NCBI GenBank assembly: GCA_964606085.1
Contig: CAZSFD010000016.1
Span: 1 to 64,000 of the forward strand
Direction of reading: 5' to 3'
Length of the DNA stretch: 64,000 nt
Source: CAIQJJ01 sp964606085
GTDB taxonomy: Bacteria > Chloroflexota > Anaerolineae > Anaerolineales > UBA4823
Under the pieces are notes generated by a model. That model saw only the letters and a list, made by a program, of their open reading frames with translations. It made no database searches and was not told the DNA's origin. The position numbers and the translations under genes were made by a program. Position 1 is the first letter of the stretch; each line of letters starts with the position of its first letter. Below, one piece after another: positions 14,637 through 23,900 of the stretch.

Positions 14637-16697
14637 ATGGCCATTCGCACCATCATCTTTGACTACGGCAGCGTCCTTGTGCGCATGAAGGATGAAGCCC
14701 CGCGCCGCCAATTGGCCGAACGCTATGGCGTGCCGATGGATGCGCTCTATCATGCCGTATTTGACAGCCCCACGGCCATTACAGCTACGGTAGGCGCTAT
14801 CCCGGTCAGCCAACATTGGGAGGCGGTGTTGGCGGCGTTGAATATCCCCGCCGAAGAAAAAGATGATTTTCTGCGCCAGTTCTGGTCGGCAGATGGTCTC
14901 AACCACGAACTGATAACTTTCATCCGCACCCAACTGCACCCGCACTATCAACTGGCCATCCTTTCCAACGCCTGGGACGATCTGCGCACCATGCTGACCG
15001 AACGTTGGGGCATCGCCAGCGATTTCGACGACCTGATCATCTCCGCCGAAGTCCACGATGCCAAGCCCAACGAGTCGATCTACCGCCTGGCGCTCGACCG
15101 CCTGAACGTGACCGCCGAAGAAACCGTGTTCATTGACGATGTAGCCGCCAACGTCGAAGCCGCCCGTGCCGTTGGCATCCACGCCATCCAATTCACCGAC
15201 AACGCCCCCTTGTTCGCAGAACTGGCCCAACTTGCCATCCCCCCTGCCCCCTGCCCCCTGCCCCCCGCCCCCTGTCCCCTGCCCCTTGCACCCCTCACCA
15301 CCGCCGCTGAACTCATCCTGGCGGGCGAAACCTCCCCGGTCGAATTGACGCGCGTCTGCCTCGAACGCATCGAACAGATCAACCCGCAGATCAACGCCTT
15401 CATCGCCGTGACCGAAATGCTCGCCACGCAGCAGGCCCACCAGCTTGAAGATGCCCGGCAGCGCAAGCGCAAAACGCTCACCTTGCGTGGCGTCCCCATC
15501 GCCCTCAAAGACCTGATCCACGTTGCCGGCGTCCCCACCACCTGCGGCAGCAAGCATTTTGCCGAGTATATGCCAGCGGAAGATGCTGCCGTGTTCGAGA
15601 AATTGCGCGCCGCCGGAGCGATCCTGCTCGGCAAGCTCAACCTGCATGAGATCGCCCTGGGTGTGACCAGCGAAAACCCTCATTTCGGCAGTGTCAAGAA
15701 CCCGTGGAATCTCACCCATATCAGCGGCGGATCGTCGGGCGGGTGTGCTGCGGCGCTGATCACGGGCATGGTCTATGGGGCGGTGGGGACGGATACGGGC
15801 GGCTCGATCCGCATCCCGGCCTCGCTGTGCGGCGTGGTGGGCCTGAAGCCGACCTACGGGCGGGTCAGCGCCTTTGGGGTGACGCCGCTCAGCGCTCACC
15901 TCGACCACGTGGGGCCGATGGCACGCCGCGTCAAAGACGTGGCGCTGCTGTTCAAGACCATCGCTGGCTACGACGACCGCGACCCCAATGCCGTCCCGCT
16001 GCCCGTCAAAGATGTACTGGCCCACCTGGAAGAAGGGGTGCATGGCTGGCGTGTAGCCGTTGCTGACGACCCTTATTTCCGCGACGCCGACCCCGAAGTG
16101 TTGGCCGCCCTGGCCGAAGTGGAACGCGTTTTCGTCAGCCTGGGGGCGCAGGTGGCGCGCGTGGCTTTTCCTGGCGCACGCGAGGCCGCCTACGCCAACC
16201 GCCTGATGACCCAGGCCGATGCCGCCGCCCTCCACCGCGAACGCCTGCTGCATCACCCCGATTGGTTCGGCGCCGACGTGTTGCAACGCCTGACGGCTGG
16301 AGCCAACACCACCCTGGCCGAATACCTGCAAGCCCGGCGCGTGCAAACGGAGATGCGCCACCAATTCGAGGCCTTCTTTGCCCATTACACCGTGCTGCTC
16401 ACGCCCACCACGCCCATCCCGGCCCCACGGCGCGGCGGTGATGCGTTGGCGCGCGCCAAACAGCTCACCCGCTTCACTGCGCCGTTCAACCTCACCGGCC
16501 TGCCGGCGCTTTCACTGCCGTGCGGCTTCACGCAGATGGGATTGCCCATTGGCCTACAAATCGTTGCCAGGGCCTGGGGCGAAGCCAGCGTCTTGCAGGC
16601 GGGGTGGGCGTATGAGCAGGCGACGGATTGGTATCGCCGAATCCCGCCCCTGTTGGAGAAAACAAGCCCATCGGCCCAGGTATCAGGCCAGCGATGA
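14637..16697 (+). CDS. HAD-hydrolase / amidase fusion protein
   Basis: A 686-residue two-enzyme polypeptide. Residues 1-200 are a HAD domain (IIFDYGSVLVRMK, LAILSNAWDD, DAKPNESIY, VFIDDVAANV). Residues about 201-220 are a proline/cysteine linker (PPAPCPLP, repeated) encoded by C-rich tandem repeat. Residues about 221-686 are an amidase-signature enzyme like GatA: lysine in IALKDLIHVAGVP, the serine pair in SGGSSGGCAAAL, and GTDTGGSIRIPASLCGVVG. The amidase half begins at TTAAELILAGETSPVELTR, where free-standing amidases start. ATG 14637 has AGGAGACAGCC before it. Two separate genes joined by repeat insertion is the likely origin. Substrates unknown. Confidence 0.88.
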   Translation: MAIRTIIFDYGSVLVRMKDEAPRRQLAERYGVPMDALYHAVFDSPTAITATVGAIPVSQHWEAVLAALNIPAEEKDDFLRQFWSADGLNHELITFIRTQLHPHYQLAILSNAWDDLRTMLTERWGIASDFDDLIISAEVHDAKPNESIYRLALDRLNVTAEETVFIDDVAANVEAARAVGIHAIQFTDNAPLFAELAQLAIPPAPCPLPPAPCPLPLAPLTTAAELILAGETSPVELTRVCLERIEQINPQINAFIAVTEMLATQQAHQLEDARQRKRKTLTLRGVPIALKDLIHVAGVPTTCGSKHFAEYMPAEDAAVFEKLRAAGAILLGKLNLHEIALGVTSENPHFGSVKNPWNLTHISGGSSGGCAAALITGMVYGAVGTDTGGSIRIPASLCGVVGLKPTYGRVSAFGVTPLSAHLDHVGPMARRVKDVALLFKTIAGYDDRDPNAVPLPVKDVLAHLEEGVHGWRVAVADDPYFRDADPEVLAALAEVERVFVSLGAQVARVAFPGAREAAYANRLMTQADAAALHRERLLHHPDWFGADVLQRLTAGANTTLAEYLQARRVQTEMRHQFEAFFAHYTVLLTPTTPIPAPRRGGDALARAKQLTRFTAPFNLTGLPALSLPCGFTQMGLPIGLQIVARAWGEASVLQAGWAYEQATDWYRRIPPLLEKTSPSAQVSGQR
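15238..15290. repeat. C-rich tandem repeat encoding the fusion linker
   Basis: About seven degenerate copies of CCCCTGC or CCCCCTG in a row. In frame it reads as PPAPCPLP repeated and bridges two complete enzyme domains. The sequence style matches intergenic repeats of this genome (compare 47274-47349). Confidence 0.75.
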
Positions 16698-16712
16698 TGC
16701 GGTATGTTGATG

Positions 16713-16758
16713 ACAACCAAAAGCCGGGCCAGAAATTTCTGGCCCGGCTTTTGGTTGT
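16713..16758. terminator. Bidirectional terminator, 46-bp perfect palindrome
   Basis: ACAACCAAAAGCCGGGCCAG, then AAA, then the exact reverse complement: 23-base arms with no mismatch. Each strand ends the stem with CTTTTGG. It lies between the convergent amidase and hydrolase stop codons. Confidence 0.8.
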
Positions 16759-16771
16759 GCGAACGAGCGGT

Positions 16772-17560
16772 TTAGCGCACGCGGCGCTTCCATTCTTCTT
16801 TTAGTTGCAACTGGCGAGGGCTGACGCCCGAGGTGAGGGCGAGGAAATCGTTGAGCAGTCGGTTGTACTTGTTCGCTTCATCGAGCATCGGAAAATGGCC
16901 CGATTGTTCAAAAACCACCTGGTGGGTCTGGTCGGGGAGCATACTTTCAACGTCCACAGAAATCAATTCGATAGCCGGGTCATTCTGCCCATGTACCAGC
17001 AGGCAAGGGGTGGCGAGGCCCATGGTCAGCGAGAGTACGTCAATCCGTTGCAGATCGTCCAGCGAGGTGCGAATGGCGTGCGGGTCGGCCTTGGGCGCTT
17101 CGACGCGGGCGGCGTCGGTGACGGGCAGGCGTCCAAGCAGCCATTCGGCCAGATCGGCAATGGGTGCGGTACGCAAGCGAGTGTTGACGGCTCCCGGGCT
17201 GACCGGCAAACCGACCAGCATCATGCGGTCTACCATGGTGGGATTCTTTTTGGCAAAGGCCAGTGCCACCAGGGCGCCCAGGCCGTGACCAATCAGCGCG
17301 ATTTTGATCATGCCCATGTTTTCCATGAAGGCTTCAATCAGTTGCGCCTGACTGATCAGTGAGTACATGCTGGGATTTTTACTGGTATCGCCAAAACCCC
17401 ACAGATCGAGGGCATAGGCACGGAATGTGCCAGACGCGGCTTGCATGGCGGGAATCCAGTATCGCCAGGAACCGATCCAGCCGTGCAAGAAGATCAAGGG
17501 ACGACCGCGTCCCAGGACTTCATAATGGATGATTTCACCTTCGATGGTGATTGCGCTCAT
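16772..17560 (-). CDS. Alpha/beta hydrolase-fold protein lacking the nucleophile serine
   Basis: A 262-residue alpha/beta hydrolase fold, last gene of the ten-gene operon. The oxyanion motif HGWIGSW and the acid and histidine regions (LLVHGQNDPAIE, EQSGHFPMLDE) are intact. At the nucleophile elbow, however, it reads GHGLG (residues 91-95), so Gly93 replaces the catalytic serine, and the codon is GGC. Its N-terminus is strikingly similar to the hydrolase at 29472-30308 (HYEV-GRGRP, GSW, YALD-WGFG), which has an intact GHSMG. This is probably a duplicated copy kept as a binding or sensor protein. AGAGGCTT precedes the ATG, and it begins nine bases after the response regulator. Confidence 0.85.
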   Translation of the reverse strand: MSAITIEGEIIHYEVLGRGRPLIFLHGWIGSWRYWIPAMQAASGTFRAYALDLWGFGDTSKNPSMYSLISQAQLIEAFMENMGMIKIALIGHGLGALVALAFAKKNPTMVDRMMLVGLPVSPGAVNTRLRTAPIADLAEWLLGRLPVTDAARVEAPKADPHAIRTSLDDLQRIDVLSLTMGLATPCLLVHGQNDPAIELISVDVESMLPDQTHQVVFEQSGHFPMLDEANKYNRLLNDFLALTSGVSPRQLQLKEEWKRRVR

Positions 17561-17569
17561 AAGCCTCTG

Positions 17570-17944
17570 CTACTTGCCGTGTTTGGAAAGGATAGTTTTG
17601 ACACGTTCGGTCAGTTGATCGGGTGAAAAGGGCTTGAGAATGTACTCATCTGCACCGGCTTCTAATCCTGTTTGCACCTCGGCTTCTTGACCTTTCGCTG
17701 AAAGAAAAACGAGCGGAATGTGCTTTACTTTCTCTTCCGATTTGATGCGTTTGCAGGCTTCATAACCGGTCAGGCGCGGCATACGCACATCGGTCAAAAT
17801 CAAATCGGGTACTTCTTGCAGTACCTTTGCCACCAATTCTTCGCCATTTGCCGTGGGGATCACCTGATGCCCGGCGAATGTCAGCGTAAAAGTTACCAGG
17901 TCTCGAATATCACGTTCATCTTCTGCGATCACAATCTTTGCCAT
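17570..17944 (-). CDS. CheY-like single-domain response regulator
   Basis: A 124-residue receiver domain. The acidic pair is Glu8/Asp9 (IAEDE), the phosphoacceptor is Asp52 (LTDVRMP), the switch residue lies in VFLSAK, and the lysine in LKPFSPDQ. There is no output domain, so it should act by binding a partner or relaying phosphate. GGAGATAAGG precedes the ATG. It lies 15 bases downstream of the giant kinase gene, the most likely phosphodonor, and nine bases upstream of the inactive hydrolase. Confidence 0.93.
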   Translation of the reverse strand: MAKIVIAEDERDIRDLVTFTLTFAGHQVIPTANGEELVAKVLQEVPDLILTDVRMPRLTGYEACKRIKSEEKVKHIPLVFLSAKGQEAEVQTGLEAGADEYILKPFSPDQLTERVKTILSKHGK

Positions 17945-17959
17945 ACCTTATCTCCAAAA

Positions 17960-20900
17960 TTATGCTTCACTGGTGCTCGTGTGTGGCGCGACCGGTAAAG
18001 TAAAAGAAAATGTACTCCCCTCGCCACGCACGCCAGTGCTTTCCATCCATATTCGGCCATTGTGCATTTCAATCAGCCGTTGTACGATGGAAAGGCCCAG
18101 GCCAGTGCCTGAAGTTGCCAGCACTAACGGATCTTCACCGCGATAGAAGCGCTCGAAAACACGCTCCTGTTCTTCTGCGCTAATTCCAATGCCGTTATCG
18201 GTCACGTCCACCTGAATTTCGTTTTCGTTCTGATAGGCATGGATGCGGATCAGACCATCCCATTCATCAACCGGGGTATATTGATAAGCATTTTCCAGCA
18301 GATTATCCACCACCTGCCGAATGCGTTCTGTGTCACCCAGGGGGTGCGGTAAATCGGGTTGAACGCTCATATCAATTTTGATTGGGCGGTTTTCCTCTTG
18401 CATCCGCCGCATGAGATCGTTCACCGATGTTTCGATCACCTTCGCCAGGTCCACGGGCTGCATCGAGAGGGTCGCCCGCCCGGCTTCGATGCGTGAAATA
18501 TCCAACAAATCGTTGACCAGAATGGCGAGGCGTTCGGTGTTGCTTTTTACGATCTTCAAGAAGTGGCTCTGCTGCTCGCTCAATTGGCCGGTGGCGCCCA
18601 TCAGCATCACATCTACATAGCCTTTGATCGAAGTCATTGGCGTGCGTAACTCATGGCTGACCGTAGCAACGAATTCCGATTTCAGGCGGTCTACTTCTAC
18701 CATGTGGGTAATATCGCGGAAGATTGAAACAGTGCCAAGAAAATCACTGCGCAGACGCACCGGCGACAGGTGAACGGCCACGACACGGCGATTATCGAGT
18801 TCGATTTGCTCGGCATAAATATCACCGGGCTTATACGTGGTGGGGTCTTCCGACCAGGTGCGGATGGTTTCGACCCAGGTCTGACCAGCATTGCCAAAAA
18901 GCCCCAGGAAGTGTTCGAGAGAGCGTCCCAAAACCTGCTGGCGGCCCAATCCCAACACTTTTTCGGCGGAATCGTTGAAAAGGGTGATCTTCCCTTGCAC
19001 ATCGGTGACCAGCACCCCATCAGCCACGGCTTCGAGGATGGCCTGTGAGCGGCTGGTTTCAACGTGCTGCGTGCGCAGCATATCACCCAGGCGTTCGGCC
19101 TGGTCGCGAATCAGGCGGAAGAGTTGGGCGTTGTTGAGCGCTACGGCAATTTGCTTGGCGGTGGCCTGTACCAATTCGAGCTGATCGGGGGTGAAGAAGT
19201 TGGGATGGCGGTGGAAAAGCAACATTGCGCCCAGGTTTTCTTCGCCGATCACCAGCGGTACGGCGATGGCGCTGCGATGAAGCTCGGTCTGATCGTCGCG
19301 GCGCACCCAACGCCAATCTTCCCACAAGTCAGGGATCAAGGCTGCCTGGCGGTTGCCGATCACCCAACCGGCCAGCCCCTCATTGACCTTGAGGGTGGAT
19401 GCAATGCCGCCCTTTGGCACCGGGGCTGAATATCCCAACGAAGCACGCAATTGCAGGGTCGCTTCATCAGGATTGATCAGCATAATCAGGCTATGCTCAC
19501 TGCCCAGGGTATCATTGATCACCCGCAACGTGCGGTTGAGGACGAGATCGAGGTCGAGGCTGGTCGAAAGTTCCGAAATGATGCCCAACAAGGTCTGCGT
19601 GCGGCGATGTTCACGCGCCAGTTGCTCGGTGCGCTCGTTGACGCTCTTTTCCAGGTTGGCGGCATAATCTTGGGCTGCGCCGAGCAGTCGGGCATTATCG
19701 AAAGCAATTGCCAGTTGGTTGGCTACCTGCACCAGCAGGCGCTGGGTCGCGATATCGAACATATTGGGCTGATAACTTTGCACCGAAATGACGCCTATCG
19801 CCGCGCCGCGCACCGTCAGCGGCACACCCAACCAGCAGCGCACCGGCTCGCCAATTTGTTCTTCAGGGGCTGGTTTCTCTTCTTGCTCGCTCTGGGTGTC
19901 GTGGATGAGCACCGGGCTGCCACTTTTCAAGACCGCCTCGCTATAGCTTTGGCCTGTCATTTCTCGTTTGATCGGTCCCAGGCGTTCGCCCTGATCCAGC
20001 CCGTTCACGGTGAACGTGTTGTCATCGTTAACCAATGCCACAACCACAGCATCGGCACGAGTGAGTTGAATGACATTCTCGAAGGTGGCTTCCATCAGCT
20101 TTTGCTGATCCAAAACCTGCGAAATGTTCACGCCCATCTCGAAGAGTAGCGCTAATTCGGCGCTGTGTTGGCGGGTTTCGGCGAACAAGCGCTGCGTTTC
20201 ACTGAACAATTGGGCATTCTGTATCGCCACGGCCACCTGGTTGCCGATGGTACGCGCCAGTTCAACTTCATCGGGGCTAAACCGATATTCCTGATCTTGA
20301 TAGACCAGGAGCATCCCATGCACATCACTGCCCGTGGCCAGGGGCAAAACCAAAATGGCGCGCGCCTGGTGGTTCTCGAAAAAGGCCGCCAGGGCTTTCA
20401 ATTCTGCTTCCTGGCGAACGTCCTCGGCGCTGAAAATGCCCAAGGACTCGCGCAAGCGGTCGAACAATGCCACCTGGGGCAGCCTGGCGGGAAGCGCCTC
20501 AACTCGCTGCGGAATCTCAGCCACCAGCGAGCCATAGGCTGTTTCGTCGAACAGCACCGCCGCGCCGGCCGTGCCATTGATGGCCTGAATCAGCTCGTGC
20601 AGGCCCATGGTGAGGATTTGGCCAGCATCCAGCGAACTGCTCAAGTCTGCTGAAAGACGATTGAGCAAGGCCAGGCGCTGTGAGCGATCATTCAATTCGA
20701 CGGCGCGGCGGGCGCTTTCTTCGAACAAATTCGCATTTTGTAATGCGACCGAGGCCTGTCCGGCGAAGGTCATGGCGGCCTGAACATGCTCGTGGGTGTA
20801 GAAATTGGCTTCCTGTTTTTCGAGAGCGATCACGCCGACCACTTCGCCTTTGGAGAGCAATGGCACACCCAACCAGGAGAAATAACGCGGCTCCAATAAA

Positions 20901-23900
20901 GATGGGAAGCGTATATCTTCGCGCACATCGCCAGCCGAAATGGGTTGGCTGGTTTGCAGCATTTCAGCCAGCAACAGGCTGTCGGTAATTGTCACCGAAA
21001 GCCCCACGCGTTCATCGCTGTCTTCGAAGCCGCGCGCTGCGCGCACGGTCATTTGCTGGCCCTGGCGTAACCACAACGTGCCCGTTTCGTAAGGCAAGAT
21101 GGTTTTCATTTGATCCAGCAGCGAAGTGATCAGTTCGTCCGTTTGCAAGCTGGAAGTGATCGTGGCGGCGACATTGGTGAGAGCCTGTAATTGGGCCGTG
21201 CGTTGTTCTGCCGATTGGAATAAACGGGCATTTTCGAGCGCCAGGGCGGTTTGCTGGGTGAGCGATGAGACCAGCGCCATGTCATCGGGGGTAAAAGCGC
21301 CTGGCTCTTTGAAATTGTCCAGCACCATCACGCCGAGCTTGTTTTCCATCGTCTGAATGGGAACGATCAAGCTCGACAAAGGCAATCCGGCGGTTGCATC
21401 GCGATAGCGCAGCAACGATTCAGGAGGCAGATTATATTGCCGGGCAAAATCCACTTGTTCAACCAACTGCGCCTGCCCCTGTTCGAATACACGTCCCGGC
21501 AAGGCTTCTCCCGAATGATAGGGAATCTGTAATATCAGGGAATCGTCACGATAGCCAGCGGCGTACTGTGGCAATAACACGCTCTCATCAGGCTGCCACA
21601 AGGCGACCATGACCGCATGAGCCGCCGGTAGCACCTTCATGGCGCTTTCGACCAGGGTTTTCAAGATACTGACCGGCTCCAGGCTGCCCAATTGACGGCT
21701 GAAATCGAGCAGCAAATTGACTTCTTGCAAACGACGGTTGGTTTCGGTCAGCAAGCGTAAATTCTGCAAGGCGATTGCCACCTGGCGCGCCACCAGGTGA
21801 AAGACCTGCTCGTCTTCCTGGGTGATCTGCGGTAAAGGCTTACGGCTGGTGACCAGCACCGCGGCATCTATCCCCTGTTCGACTTGAATCGGCAGGCAAA
21901 GGAAAGATTTGGCGTCCAATGCCTGTAAAAGGGGTGTGCTGCGCCATTCTGAACTTTCCAGGTTTTCGGCGTGGATCAATGTGCCGTTTTGCAAGGCCAG
22001 ACGTAACGGGTTACGCTGCCCAAGCAAGGGTTCGGGATTGGCATTGGCGGGGATTTCGCCCAGGGCGTACAGCAGGTGCGGCCCTCCCGATAGCGGCTCT
22101 GCGACCAGGGCCACATCCATCTCCAGGCGAGCCAACATTTCCTGTCCTAAGGCCAATAAGACATTCTCGCGGTTGTTTTGTTGATTGACCAGCTCGGCAA
22201 TGTCTAAACCAGCGCGAATACGGCGCACTCGTTGACCGAGGCGCTGGATGGCCAACGTTTGCTCAACATCTTTGTGCAGCATCAATGGCAGTTGCACCTG
22301 GGCGAGGTTGATAGAAGCATTGGCCGACAAGCGCAACTGGTCCATTTCTTTTTGCAGGGCAGACGAATGGACATGCAACGCATCCAGCTTCGACCAACTT
22401 TCGATGATGAAAGCAGCCTGGCTGGCAAAAACTTCCAACGCTTCGATGGTTGGACGATCGGGCCGCAACCCATTGCGCGGTGCATCTACGCTGATCAGAC
22501 CAAGCGGCCGTTCCTGTCCATCATACATGGGTACAAATAAAATATCTTCAGCATGCCAGCGATCCCCGTTGACATCAAAGGTGGAATGCTGGCGAATCTC
22601 CACATGCAATTCGGCGGGCTTCACCGGGCGGCGATCACGCGGCACGAAATACGAATGGCTGACCCGAAATTCAGGGCTGATAAATTGAGCAATAACCTGC
22701 CACGATTGCGAACGAGAACGTAACTCACCCATCACATCCAGGGGCAAGCCAACACCGGCGCGGCGCATCAATTGTTGGTTGCGTTGATCGTAGGTGCTGA
22801 TCAATACCACGTTGAATGGCGTTGCTTCCTGAATAGCATAAGCGATTGTTTCCAGCGAGTCGTCCAGGGGTTGTTCAACGTGAACCGAACGGGTGGTTTC
22901 GAACAATTTGGAGAGGGTTTCCACGCGCCGGCTGAGTAACTCGTTGCGTTGACGATGCTCTTGATAGCGCTGCGCATTCCCCAGGGCGATTGCCGCTTGC
23001 GTTGCCATGGCCTGCACAATTTCCAGAGCAGCCTCATCGAATAGATTGGGCGCCCGACCATGCAAGTGAATAAGCCCGGCAATTTGACCCTGGTAGTGGA
23101 TGGGCGCCAACAACGCTGAGCGAATATACCCATGAGGCGCTTCCATCGTTACTGCTTCCCCTGGGGCATCTTGTGGTCGCAGAAAATCTGCAATCACGAG
23201 AATGTCATCCTTTTCCACTACGGACGCCTCAATCTCCGATAAACGATGAGGGCGATCATCGCCGATGAGTAGTGAAATTTTCAAGGGTGTATCATTGGTT
23301 GGATAGATAGCCGGTTCGCGTGCCTCGAATAGGCAGATATTTCCACAATCAGCCTGGGTGATGCGCAGTAACTCGTCATACACAAGTTGGATGGTGGCCG
23401 AAAGCTCCAGGGTAGAATTGATCTCGCGTCCGATATTGGCTAAGGCTGTAAGCTGTTCCACCCGGCGGCGCAGGCTTTCATCTGTCTGCCCCAATAACTG
23501 CGATTTTTCGATAGCGACCGTCAATTGGCTTGCCGTTGTCACCACCAACCCGACATCGCTACGATGGAAAAAATCAGCCTGGCGACTGCCCAAGAGCAGT
23601 TCGCCGACCCCGCGCCCGCGAATGATCAATGGCACGACCACCAGCGACCGGATGCCCAGTTTTTGCACCAGGGCGGTGTAGAAAGGCTTGGCAGTGTCAT
23701 CTGTTTGAGCATTGCCCGAAAAATAAACATCCTGACGTGCCGTAACCGTTGTGCGGAAATTTTGGCTTTCCAGGGAGAGTTGTGAAACATCAGCGATCAA
23801 ATGGGGTGATGGACCGAATGACGAAGCCGTGTGCAAATTCAACCCGCCGCGGTCTTGATCGAGTAAGAAGATCAAAGCCCAATCGGCACGCAATAACTGG

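Noticed and set aside
14388..16385. Long minus-strand open frame opposite the HAD-amidase genes
   Set aside because: It mirrors the GC-rich codon pattern of the real plus-strand genes and shows no family motif, while the plus-strand product has intact HAD and amidase signatures.
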